Below, one piece after another: positions 15,119 through 22,815 of a stretch of 36,386 nt of DNA. Positions within the stretch are counted from its first letter, which is position 1, and each line of letters starts with the position of its first letter. The notes below the pieces were generated by a model. The model was not told where the DNA came from. It did not search any database and saw nothing but the letters and a program-made list of their open reading frames with translations. Both the position numbers and the translations under genes were made by a program. Source of the stretch: Candidatus Caenarcanales bacterium (GTDB taxonomy: Bacteria > Cyanobacteriota > Vampirovibrionia > LMEP-6097); NCBI GenBank assembly GCA_022447685.1, contig JAKVAO010000020.1, forward strand, positions 1 to 36,386. Reading direction: 5' to 3'.

Positions 15119-15529
15119 ATGTTTATGGCAGTTGCTCCTATACCGACCCAAAAACCAACTAATTCGTTAGCTAGTAGACTTAGTGCAACTGCTTCAAGCT
15201 CAGCAAACATAGTCCCTAAAAATACTATTCAATCTTTTAAATCAACAGCTTCAAGTTCTTTGAAAGGCGACACGGGTAATAGAGACTTACAAGTAGCTTT
15301 ATCGAAACCAAGTGGTGGAGCTGCTAATACCGGTGAAGCAAATACCAATTCTAAATCTAATTCTAATTTTAGGCAATCCGTATCTGTAGGAGCTGCTTTT
15401 AAACAAGGGAGAGAAGCAAATCAGGCTAAAGAATCAAGCTTAAAGCCTTTAGTCAAAGAGTTCAACAAGTTTTTAGATGGAATAAAGCAGCAAAGCAAAA
15501 TAAGACAAGAGAGTCTTCTTCAAGCCTAG
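15119..15529 (+). CDS. Unrecognised 136-aa Ser/Asn-rich protein
   Basis: No known family. The first 95 residues are low-complexity, rich in Ser, Ala, Asn, Thr and Gly with few acidic residues (for example PTNSLASRLSATASSSANIV), and the last 40 form a charged helix (KPLVKEFNKFLDGIKQQS). There is no signal peptide. It lies just upstream of another Ser-rich gene and of flhA on the opposite strand, so an export substrate or chaperone-type protein of the type III/flagellar system is my best inference. Residues 30-36 (NIVPKNT) share the N-I-V-P-x-N motif with the 25838-27190 product. Two ATG codons occur at 15119 and 15125; no Shine-Dalgarno sequence helps decide between them. Confidence 0.65.
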   Translation: MFMAVAPIPTQKPTNSLASRLSATASSSANIVPKNTIQSFKSTASSSLKGDTGNRDLQVALSKPSGGAANTGEANTNSKSNSNFRQSVSVGAAFKQGREANQAKESSLKPLVKEFNKFLDGIKQQSKIRQESLLQA

Positions 15530-15551
15530 TCTAGATATTTGCCTCTGCTTT

Positions 15552-15560
15552 TGCTATAAT
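15552..15560 (+). promoter_or_regulatory. Extended -10 promoter TGCTATAAT
   Basis: A perfect extended -10 element with a weak -35 (TAGATA at 15532-15537, 17-base spacing). Transcription would start near 15567, only about 20-25 bases before the GGGGA-ATC/ATA translation start discussed for the next gene. Confidence 0.55.
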
Positions 15561-15645
15561 CAGGTCTTAACTATTTTCGGGGATTTATATCATATCTAGT
15601 TCTTCTACGAGTTCTGTATTTGTATCTGATTCTGGCTTTAAACCA

Positions 15646-16209
15646 GTGACTAGAAATACTCGTGCTAAGAATGATATTAAGTCTTCAAATTTAAGTTCTA
15701 GTAGAGCAAGTGAAAATACAGATAAATCTAATAGTCCTGCAGTTCAACTAGCTGCAAATGATCCAAATCTAAAATTGTCTTCACCCATGCAATTTGTTTT
15801 ATCTTTGAAGCCTGAGCCAGTTAAAAAATTAGCAATTCAGGTTCTTAATGATATTCAAGCTGTGGAAAACTTTAATCCTAGTAGATCACCGTCTGAAAAA
15901 CGCTTAGCTCAATTGAAGATGGAGAAAAACTTTAGAAGTTTAATAAAACTAACTAAAGAGGTTGCTAGAACATTACCTCAGCGTGAAGCTAAAAACTCAG
16001 GGGACTCTAAAGAAGCTTCTACTAAAACTGATTCGGCATTACTTTCTGAATATAAATTACTTTTAAAATCTCTTAACCAGCGAATTCAAAATGTTTTCGA
16101 TGAGAATTTGAAACCTTCAGCGGATATCATTCCTGTATTTGTTGAGCCCGAGCACAATGATAGGCGTCCTTTCCTTTATGTACTAAACTCTTCTAAGCAA
16201 GCTGCATAG
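15646..16209 (+). CDS. Unrecognised Ser-rich protein next to flhA
   Basis: No family recognised. Given from GTG 15646 the product has 187 aa: a Ser/Asn-rich N-terminal part to about residue 45, then two helical blocks (about 47-110 and 130-160) and a C-terminal PVFVEPEHNDRRPFLYVL segment. The true start is probably upstream: the frame is open from 15571, a GGGGA ribosome site (15579-15583) and an extended -10 promoter point to initiation at ATC 15589 or ATA 15592, giving a start of the kind M-S-S-S-S-T-S-S-V. No ATG, GTG or TTG is available there. The Ser-rich beginning resembles type III secretion N-termini. It ends 3 bases before the stop of convergent flhA. Confidence 0.65.
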   Translation: MTRNTRAKNDIKSSNLSSSRASENTDKSNSPAVQLAANDPNLKLSSPMQFVLSLKPEPVKKLAIQVLNDIQAVENFNPSRSPSEKRLAQLKMEKNFRSLIKLTKEVARTLPQREAKNSGDSKEASTKTDSALLSEYKLLLKSLNQRIQNVFDENLKPSADIIPVFVEPEHNDRRPFLYVLNSSKQAA

Positions 16210-16212
16210 ACT

Positions 16213-18324
16213 CTATTCAGCGCCACCAACAGCAGGTACATCCATCTCTGTACCTATGGTTTCCATGACTTGAATATTAAAGTCAGATGAAAGCTCTGCA
16301 TAACTGAGTATATGGATATGAGAATCAAATTGTTCGATTAATCTAAATAAAGGTAATCTAAGTGAAGGTCCACAAATCAATACTGGACGTCTTTCTGCTT
16401 GTTCCAGTATACGCCTAGAGGCATTCGAGATCATGGTTACCAGATTCTGTATCTGTTTAGGATCCAGTATCAGAACTGTACTGTCATCAACTTTCTGTAA
16501 TGCTTGTTCAAGTTTATTTTCCCAACTTGGGTGGAATGCCATGGCTGGTAACTGCCTATCAGGAGTAGCAAATTCAAGACAAATCTGCCTACCAAGTGCG
16601 ACTCTAAGTTTCTCTGAAAGAGTGTCTGGGTCTTTGATAGAGACCGTCAGATCCTCAAGCTTTTCTAGTATGAAGTGAATATCTCTAATTGAAACTCTTT
16701 CTTTAAGTAGGTTTACAAATACTCTTCTCAGATCACCGAGTGATATCGCACCAGGAACTAGATTCTCAACTAATTGATCGTCAGTTTGTTTGACTTGATC
16801 AAGTACTCTTCTAACATCAGATTTCTCTAGTAAGTCATCTATGTTTCTTCTGACTACTTCAGCTAAGTGAGCAGTTACAACCCTAACAGCTGGTGCAGCA
16901 GGTTTATCCCAGTCGATTTGCTCTAAGTAATCAGGGTCTACCCAATAAGCACCTTCCTGTAAAGCCGGCTCCCAACCTTGGATTGAGCCTGGTGGTGGTT
17001 CTGAATAAATATTGTCCCAATCCTCACGGAGTATCAGCATCTTGTCTGGGAATATTTCTGCACTGGCTACGGTTGTATCACGGATGATAATCCTATACTC
17101 GTTTGGAGATAAACTCGGTGCGTCCATAATACGCACCGACGGTAATATGTAACCAAGGTTTAAGGTTAATTGGTGTCTCAAGCTGGCGACTTCAGGCACC
17201 AAAGTACCATTTTTGGCAGGGTCTGCAATATCTAATAATTCTGAACCAACCCAGATTGCAAGCTTATCCACCTCAAGTAATGAGTACATCATCTCTGGAG
17301 TTGCTCTTGGAGCTCCGCTCTGGTCTACGTTTTCATCCAGCTCAACACTGGTGTCAATATCTTCTTCTTCTGGAGGCGCAGCTTGTTGTTTGTATAAGTA
17401 ATAAGCTGCTCCTGCAAGTACAAATGCCATTGGTACTAGAACCAATTTCGGCATACCTGGAAGCATCGCTAGGATAAATAGTAAGGCTGAACCGATACCG
17501 AATGCACTTGGTTTTTTCTGTAACTGCGAACCGATGTCCTGACCGAAGGAATCTGCTGTGGAACCAGCACGGGTAACAATAATACCGGTTGCGATCGAAA
17601 GAATTAGAGCTGGAATTGTTGCTGAAATCGAGTCACCAATTGTAAGAATTACGTATTTTTTGGCGGCTTCTGGGAAACTCAGTCCTTTCTGAGCGATACC
17701 AATAGATAGTCCAGCGACAATATTAATAATCGTGATGATAATACCTGCCATAGAGTCACCTTTTACGAACTTCGAGGCACCATCCATAGATCCGAAGAAA
17801 GCAGATTCACGTTCAACTTCGCCCCTTTTGGTTTTGGCTTGTTCACTTGTGATTAAACCTGCGTTGAAATCGGCATCAATACTCATCTGTTTACCAGGCA
17901 TCGCATCTAAGGTGAATCTAGCTGATACCTCAGCGACACGCTCAGCACCTTTGGTGATTACCATGAACTGAACTACAGTGATAATGATGAAGATGATGAG
18001 ACCGACGACTATATTACCCCCGGCAACGAATTTCCCCATCGAGATGATAAGATCTCCAGCTTCACCATTCAGAAGAATAGATCTGGTACTAGATATGTTC
18101 AAAGCGAGTCTGAACATGGTCGTAAGTAGCAGGAATGTGGGTAAACTGGCGAAATCCAGAGGTTTAGAGATGTATAAAGATATACCAATCGCGATTACCG
18201 CAAGGGTAATATTGAGTGAAATATAGATATCTAATAAAAATGGCGGTAAAGGAATAAGAATGATCAAGATGATCCCGAAGATCAGGACACCGACCATTAT
18301 TTCACTTATTTGAATTTTACCCAT
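16213..18324 (-). CDS. flhA: FHIPEP-family type III export gate protein (FlhA/SctV)
   Basis: Large subunit of the inner-membrane export gate of flagella or injectisomes; its cytoplasmic nonamer ring receives chaperone-substrate complexes. The 703-aa protein has about eight N-terminal membrane helices (to about residue 310), the family signature FRLALNISSTRSILL (71-85), and the highly conserved DAMPGKQMSIDADFNAGLI (140-158) with the charged residues needed for export. An acidic linker (PEEEDIDTSVELDENVD) leads to the cytoplasmic domain, where LGYILPSVRI, ENLVPGAISLGDLRRVFVNLLKERVSIRD and the final sheet are recognisable. ASKFVKGDS is more FlhA-like while VVQFMVITKGAERVAEV also occurs in SctV; with a flagellin-like gene in the window I favour FlhA. 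No other export genes are adjacent. GC content looks a few percent above the neighbours. Confidence 0.88.
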   Translation of the reverse strand: MGKIQISEIMVGVLIFGIILIILIPLPPFLLDIYISLNITLAVIAIGISLYISKPLDFASLPTFLLLTTMFRLALNISSTRSILLNGEAGDLIISMGKFVAGGNIVVGLIIFIIITVVQFMVITKGAERVAEVSARFTLDAMPGKQMSIDADFNAGLITSEQAKTKRGEVERESAFFGSMDGASKFVKGDSMAGIIITIINIVAGLSIGIAQKGLSFPEAAKKYVILTIGDSISATIPALILSIATGIIVTRAGSTADSFGQDIGSQLQKKPSAFGIGSALLFILAMLPGMPKLVLVPMAFVLAGAAYYLYKQQAAPPEEEDIDTSVELDENVDQSGAPRATPEMMYSLLEVDKLAIWVGSELLDIADPAKNGTLVPEVASLRHQLTLNLGYILPSVRIMDAPSLSPNEYRIIIRDTTVASAEIFPDKMLILREDWDNIYSEPPPGSIQGWEPALQEGAYWVDPDYLEQIDWDKPAAPAVRVVTAHLAEVVRRNIDDLLEKSDVRRVLDQVKQTDDQLVENLVPGAISLGDLRRVFVNLLKERVSIRDIHFILEKLEDLTVSIKDPDTLSEKLRVALGRQICLEFATPDRQLPAMAFHPSWENKLEQALQKVDDSTVLILDPKQIQNLVTMISNASRRILEQAERRPVLICGPSLRLPLFRLIEQFDSHIHILSYAELSSDFNIQVMETIGTEMDVPAVGGAE

Positions 18325-18451
18325 TTGAAAGAGGTATTTTTTTCCTCACTTAATCCTTATTATGCCCAGAATTATTAGTATATTTGCGAGTCTTCCTATA
18401 TAAGTAAATATATGCTATCCTCTATGATTTGGTTAAGAGAGAAAAAATTTT

Positions 18452-19381
18452 ATGAAAAATAAAAAAGATCTTGGTGTAATTAAAAATTCAAACTTATGGT
18501 TTGGAGTTTCTGGAGCCTTAGTGCTTGCAAGTTTAATATTTATTTTTCTCTCTATTATCAAGTTTTCTAGCCCAGTTAAAGCAGGTTTAGATTTCACGGG
18601 TGGAACCAAATTAGAGTATAGTTTCGCTAATAAGGACCTAGAGGGTAAAGACTTATCTTCTGAGAGCATACAGAAGCTTCTAGAGTCCTTAGGACTGAAA
18701 AATTCTAAAGTGCAAGTTGCTCCTAAAGAAGAGAAAACACAGTTAATTATTAGAACTAAAGCTATTTCAGATGATCCAGTGCTCGATAACTTTAATCAAG
18801 ACCTTAAATCTAAATATGCAGAATATACTGTAGATTCGATTGATACTGTAAGCCCAGTTATTGGACCAGAGTTATTCACAAGTGGTTTAACTGCACTTAT
18901 AGTTACTATTCTTGGGATTATTGTTTATATTTCGACTCGTTTCCAGAGAGATTATGCCTTTGCTGCGATTACTGCATTGTTTCACGATGTATTTATAGTT
19001 TTAGGGCTTTTTGCTTTTCTTGGTTTATTTTTTGATGTTGAGGTGAATAGTTTATTCATTACGGCTTTACTGACGATTTTTGGTTTTTCTGTCCACGATA
19101 CTATCGTTGTTTTTGATAGAATTCGAGAGAATCAGAAATTACAGAATAAGAATTTTGACTTTAATGATGTCGCTGAGCTAAGTATTGCTCAAGTTTTCCA
19201 GAGAAGTTTAAATACTTCGATTACTACACTCACCGTGCTTGGATTTTTATTCTTTTTTGGTGGACTTAGCACTAAGCTATTCGTTGGTGCAATGTTTGTA
19301 GGGATGCTTGTGGGGACTTACAGTAGTTTATTTGTGGCGAGCCCTGTGCTTGTTCTGTTTAGAACTTTTAAGAAGGCTTAG
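18452..19381 (+). CDS. secF: Protein translocase subunit SecF
   Basis: Inner-membrane RND-type partner of SecD that uses proton motive force to pull exported proteins across the membrane. The 309-aa protein has a first membrane helix at about 14-37, the periplasmic motif AGLDFTGGTKLEY (44-56), the VSPVIGPEL sequence before helix 2, and GFSVHDTIVVFDRIREN, the SecF hallmark. Six helices in all. secD is normally next to or fused with secF, but here the upstream neighbour is flhA on the other strand and the downstream neighbour is an unrelated ATPase, so secD must be elsewhere. A weak AAGAGAGA precedes the ATG. A 5-base-pair hairpin (TCCAC-GTAAAA-GTGGA) follows the stop without a T-run. Confidence 0.94.
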   Translation: MKNKKDLGVIKNSNLWFGVSGALVLASLIFIFLSIIKFSSPVKAGLDFTGGTKLEYSFANKDLEGKDLSSESIQKLLESLGLKNSKVQVAPKEEKTQLIIRTKAISDDPVLDNFNQDLKSKYAEYTVDSIDTVSPVIGPELFTSGLTALIVTILGIIVYISTRFQRDYAFAAITALFHDVFIVLGLFAFLGLFFDVEVNSLFITALLTIFGFSVHDTIVVFDRIRENQKLQNKNFDFNDVAELSIAQVFQRSLNTSITTLTVLGFLFFFGGLSTKLFVGAMFVGMLVGTYSSLFVASPVLVLFRTFKKA

Positions 19382-19430
19382 GCTAAGTGCTAAGCTCCAC
19401 GTAAAAGTGGATGTTAACTCCCAAAATACA

Positions 19431-19439
19431 TGGTAAAAT
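19431..19439 (+). promoter_or_regulatory. Extended -10 promoter TGGTAAAAT
   Basis: TGGTAAAAT is an extended -10 element ending 6 bases before the ATG at 19446. No Shine-Dalgarno sequence fits between, so a leaderless transcript of the ATPase gene is predicted. The -35 region is weak. Confidence 0.45.
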
Positions 19440-19445
19440 GGAAGT

Positions 19446-20618
19446 ATGCTTACCAAAAAACGCATTGCTAAACTTCCACGCAATGCAAGTTTTTTTCTCT
19501 TTGGACCGCGTCAGGTTGGTAAAAGTACACTTATTAAAGAATCCTTCAAGGAAGAAGAAAGTTTTTATATTAATTTACTAATAAACAGAGAATATCGTAA
19601 ATACTTAGCCGAACCATCTCTTCTAAGACATGAAGTAGAGGCATTAGAGCCTAATATTAAGTATGTGATTATCGACGAAGTTCAAAAAAATCCAGCTTTA
19701 TTGGATGAAGTTCATGATTTAATTGAGAATTCCAAGTATGAGCGCTTTTTTTGTTTAAGTGGTTCTAGCGCTAGAAAATTAAAAAGAGGGCAAGCAAATC
19801 TTCTGGGTGGTAGAGCCTGGACTAGAGAACTATTTCCATTTAGTTTTTTAGAATTGGAGCAGGATTTTAAGCTTGCAAGAGTTCTTAGATTTGGATCATT
19901 GCCAGCTCCATATTTAGCTCAAGATGATGAGATGGCGTCAGAAATATTGGATTCATATGTGGATACTTATCTTGCAGAAGAGATTAAAGCGGAGGCTATA
20001 GTTAGAAATGTTGCTGCTTTTTCTAGATTTTTGAAGTTAGCAGCAGTAGAATCTTCTAATTTAATAAATTACTCAAATATCGCGCGAGAAGCTGAAACTA
20101 GTAATAAAACTATCAAAGAATATTTTCAGATTTTGGATGATACTTTGATTGGATTTTTCCTCAATCCTTACCATAAATCTGATAGGAAGCGTTTAGTAAA
20201 GCACCCCAAATTTTATTTATTTGATAATGGTGTGCGTAATGCTTTATTGAATAAGCATTTAGCTCCTGTAGAAGAAAAAACTTATGATTATGGAATTTTA
20301 TTTGAAAGTTTTATTATTAATGAAATTCATAGATTAAATAAATATTTCAAAACTAGGTTTGAACTTAGTTTTTATAGAACTAATAATGGTGCTGAGGTTG
20401 ATTTGATTATAGAGAAGGTCGATGGAAAAGTTCTTGCACTTGAAATCAAATCTAGCTCTAATCCTTCTAAGGCTGATTTCTCTGGTTTATATTCGTTTCA
20501 AGAATTAGTCCCAAATGCTGAGTTAGTTTGTGTTGCAAATCTTAACCAGAAGAGGGTTTATGGCGATGTAACTGTATATCCTTGGCGTGAATTTTTCAAT
20601 TGTTTGTTTGATTTGTAG
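19446..20618 (+). CDS. AAA-type ATPase with DUF4143 (archaeal-ATPase-like family)
   Basis: The 390-aa protein has Walker A GPRQVGKST at residues 20-28, Walker B YVIIDEVQKNP, and a sensor-like FCLSGSSARKLKRGQANLLGGRA, the standard first half of the widespread AAA_14/DUF4143 family. The second half contains a winged-helix-like segment (YSNIAREAETSNKTIKEYFQ) and a C-terminal PD-(D/E)xK-like nuclease fold pattern, GAEVDLIIEK followed by VLALEIKSS. These proteins are common, highly mobile between genomes and functionally poorly defined; an accessory or defence-type role has been suggested for related families but is not shown. Followed downstream by a decayed gene fragment, which fits insertion or turnover at this spot. 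Confidence 0.9.
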   Translation: MLTKKRIAKLPRNASFFLFGPRQVGKSTLIKESFKEEESFYINLLINREYRKYLAEPSLLRHEVEALEPNIKYVIIDEVQKNPALLDEVHDLIENSKYERFFCLSGSSARKLKRGQANLLGGRAWTRELFPFSFLELEQDFKLARVLRFGSLPAPYLAQDDEMASEILDSYVDTYLAEEIKAEAIVRNVAAFSRFLKLAAVESSNLINYSNIAREAETSNKTIKEYFQILDDTLIGFFLNPYHKSDRKRLVKHPKFYLFDNGVRNALLNKHLAPVEEKTYDYGILFESFIINEIHRLNKYFKTRFELSFYRTNNGAEVDLIIEKVDGKVLALEIKSSSNPSKADFSGLYSFQELVPNAELVCVANLNQKRVYGDVTVYPWREFFNCLFDL

Positions 20619-20667
20619 ATAAGTGGAATTGTTTTTGTATTACTTATAAATAATTTCATCCACATAA

Positions 20668-20835
20668 CTTTTTATTATTAATGAGGACGGCAATCCTTCT
20701 GAATCTAAACTTGGTCAACTTGGAGTCTTTCAAAATCTTGAAAAAGTCGATGGATACGAAAGTAGAAATTCAGAAAATAATACAGCAAATTATGCCCCAG
20801 TTCCAGAAGGCTATGGAGACGGTAAAAGATTTTAA
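20668..20835 (+). pseudogene. 5'-truncated coding remnant
   Basis: A frame open for 55 codons between TAA (20665-20667) and TAA (20833-20835) reads NEDGNPSESKLGQLGVF near its start and ends VPEGYGDGKRF. Only about a fifth of its third codon positions are G or C, as in true genes here, yet it has no ATG, GTG or TTG. A second frame, ATG 20681 to TAA 20848 (55 aa, begins MRTAILLNLNLVNLESF), does have a start, but over half of its third positions are G/C, so I take it as a shadow. The remnant probably is the 3' end of a gene lost upstream. Family not recognised. Confidence 0.5.
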
Positions 20836-20875
20836 TCTACAATCGTAAAACCAAAATATTAATAATGCTATAAAC

Positions 20876-20901
20876 AAAAACTCCAGCATCTCTGCTGGAG
20901 T
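20876..20901 (-). terminator. Intrinsic terminator of the ribbon-helix-helix gene
   Basis: Perfect 9-base-pair stem ACTCCAGCA / TGCTGGAGT with a 4-base loop (20880-20901). Read on the minus strand it is followed by TTTTTGTTTAT, so it terminates transcription from the 20982-21236 gene about 80 bases after its stop. Confidence 0.85.
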
Positions 20902-20981
20902 CCTGTAATCCCGAATATGCATTAGCAAATGAAATTTAAATATTAGTAGCGATTATGATATCCCGATGCTACTTGCCTTAT

Positions 20982-21236
20982 TTATCTTTCAGATGCAACG
21001 ATATCTCTTTCGAGAGACATAGAAGTTGTAACTGATGTTGAATCAGTTAGACTTCCGTTACTCTTAAATTGACGAGCCCATTGTTCGAGAACCTCAGCTT
21101 GGCTGATGTTTTTTTCTTGCGCAATACCTTTAATGATAGATAGGGCTTCTGGGCTTAAACGAAAGGATACCATCGTTTTAGCTTCACCATATCTAGGTTT
21201 AGGGCCGGTCTTTTTCTTTGTTACTGTGTCAGTCAT
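20982..21236 (-). CDS. Small ribbon-helix-helix DNA-binding protein
   Basis: 84 aa. Residues 21-56 (KTMVSFRLSPEALSIIKGIA then a helix ISQAEVLEQWAR) follow the ribbon-helix-helix (CopG/Arc) plan: a short beta strand, helix A and helix B, which dimerises to read DNA. The N-terminus TKKKTGPKPRYGEA is basic and AT-hook-like, and the Ser/Thr-rich tail from 60 is probably disordered. A strong ribosome site GAGGGG stands 11 bases before the ATG. The gene is monocistronic with its own terminator. No toxin gene is next to it, so it does not look like an antitoxin of a local pair; a regulator role is inferred. Confidence 0.85.
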   Translation of the reverse strand: MTDTVTKKKTGPKPRYGEAKTMVSFRLSPEALSIIKGIAQEKNISQAEVLEQWARQFKSNGSLTDSTSVTTSMSLERDIVASER

Positions 21237-21394
21237 TCGTCTGTCTTCCCCTCTTATTTTGTCTCAACTATATATTGATATATTTACACATTATTTTTTA
21301 AGAATTGGTTAAGATTTCAAAAGTAATTGTGTATCACCTAATTAAGAATCATAATACAGCTACAAGATAATGTAAAGGTTTAACCGTGAAAATT

Positions 21395-22027
21395 TTATAT
21401 TTTGTTAGCATTTCGTATTAAATTCACTGTATTTTCGACATTTTGTATTAAATCTGTAAGGGTGCTATTATTCAAGATAATATAGTCTGATTTATTTTTT
21501 TTAATTTTTTGAGGCATCTGTGAATTAATCCTGTTTTGTATCTCGTCACTACTCATTTCAGGGTTGCGCTTCTGAATTCTGGATAATTGTAATTTCTCAT
21601 CAATTTCGATAAAGATAATTCCAGAAAATCTCGCTTCCAAGTTGGCTTCGAAAAGTAAGGGCACGTCGTTAACTAATAATTTATGCTTTTTATTTTCTTG
21701 CACCCAATTTTTTAAATATTTTTCTACTTTGGGATGAACTTCAGATTCTAATAATTTTCTTTTTGTTATTTTTTCTTCTGTCTTACCAAAAATCTGTCTA
21801 GCTATTTCTTTTTTATCTAAGCTGCCAAAATTATCGATTAGGAATTTTTGTAACTCTGTATCTTTGGCGTAAAGTTCATGAACAATTTCATCGCTGCTGA
21901 TACATGGTATGCCCATTTCTTTGATAATTCCAGCCACTGTAGATTTACCAGAGCCAATATTACCGGTAAGACCTATTAGCATAGGTTCATTGCTCTCGGT
22001 CTGTTTTTTAGTTTGAGTGACACTCAT
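21395..22027 (-). CDS. coaE: Dephospho-CoA kinase
   Basis: Last step of coenzyme A synthesis: phosphorylation of the ribose 3' hydroxyl of dephospho-CoA. P-loop LIGLTGNIGSGKST, the VNDVPLLFEA motif and the lid IQKRNPEMSSDEIQNRINSQ are characteristic. ATG 22027 gives 210 aa and overlaps the end of the upstream HD-GYP gene by 20 bases; ATG 21982 would give the family's usual beginning (M-L-I-G-L-T-G) without overlap, preceded by CGAGAG. Both are possible. It is cotranscribed with the HD-GYP gene. Confidence 0.94.
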   Translation of the reverse strand: MSVTQTKKQTESNEPMLIGLTGNIGSGKSTVAGIIKEMGIPCISSDEIVHELYAKDTELQKFLIDNFGSLDKKEIARQIFGKTEEKITKRKLLESEVHPKVEKYLKNWVQENKKHKLLVNDVPLLFEANLEARFSGIIFIEIDEKLQLSRIQKRNPEMSSDEIQNRINSQMPQKIKKNKSDYIILNNSTLTDLIQNVENTVNLIRNANKI

Positions 22028-22667
22028 CAAGATCTAAGTTTATATTCTCTGAGTCTATAACTTCAATAATTTTTTCACTTGCAGAATTTTTTTCCTGCCA
22101 CCACTGTGTGAAGGCTTCTATGACTTCGTGGTCGAATTGGCTGCCTGTACATCTCTGCAACTCTTTTAATGCTTCTGAAGGCGTTCTAGCGGGTGTATAT
22201 ACTCTGTTTGTGGTCATGGCGTCATAAGAATCGACCACACAGGTTATTTTCGCGATAAGAGGTATTTCATCACCTTTCAGTCCATGAGGATAACCTTTAC
22301 CATCTATGCGCTCATGGTGAAAGAGAACAGGCTCTAAACAATGCTTAAGTGAGTCACATTGGCTTACTATATCTGCACCCAGCACTACGTGGGTTTTCAT
22401 AATTCTGAACTCTTCAAATGTAAGAGAGGCTGGTTTTAATAAGATTGAGTCTCGAATACCAACCTTGCCGATATCGTGAAGCAAGGCTCCACCTTCTATA
22501 CTTATCTGGCTTTCTTCATCTAGTTCATAGATTTTACCGATTTCTTTAGCCATTTTGTAGACTCTGAAGCTATGACCGCTAGTATACGGATCTTTCAGCT
22601 CCAAAGCATGAATAAGAGCTTTAGCCACCTCGTAATAATTTTGATTTTTTAGTGATTTTTGCTCCAT
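22008..22667 (-). CDS. Stand-alone HD-GYP domain protein
   Basis: Predicted cyclic-di-GMP phosphodiesterase of 219 aa consisting almost only of the HD-GYP domain. HDIGKVGI holds His64/Asp65, HHERIDGKGYP (117-127) contains the second His pair and the GYP signature, and H31/H32-region YTSGHSFRV and VVDSYDAMTTNRVY complete the metal site. No receiver, GAF or membrane segment is attached, so any signal input must come from a partner. Such proteins commonly tune motility versus surface growth, which fits a genome with flhA and a flagellin-like gene. No ribosome site is visible before the ATG; the 3' end overlaps coaE, indicating coupled translation. Confidence 0.92.
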   Translation of the reverse strand: MEQKSLKNQNYYEVAKALIHALELKDPYTSGHSFRVYKMAKEIGKIYELDEESQISIEGGALLHDIGKVGIRDSILLKPASLTFEEFRIMKTHVVLGADIVSQCDSLKHCLEPVLFHHERIDGKGYPHGLKGDEIPLIAKITCVVDSYDAMTTNRVYTPARTPSEALKELQRCTGSQFDHEVIEAFTQWWQEKNSASEKIIEVIDSENINLDLDECHSN

Positions 22668-22815
22668 TAGCTATTACAATATTGATAATCGACCGAAATT
22701 ATTAGACCTAAAGTCCTATATCTAATAATAGTATCCTTTAAAACTTAAAAAAACATTAATTTGTAATTCTCTTAAGTAATGGGTATATAGTGATTGAGGA
22801 AAGTAAAATATAGAT

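Noticed and set aside
19399..19415. Hairpin TCCAC-GTAAAA-GTGGA after secF as terminator
   Set aside because: Only five base pairs and no T-run follows; the next gene starts 30 bases later.
20681..20848. 55-aa open frame MRTAILLNLNLVNLE...
   Set aside because: More than half of its third codon positions are G or C, unlike every real gene here, while the overlapping frame has native composition.
20982..21236. Ribbon-helix-helix protein as an antitoxin of a toxin-antitoxin pair
   Set aside because: No small toxin-like gene is adjacent, and the gene is monocistronic with its own terminator.
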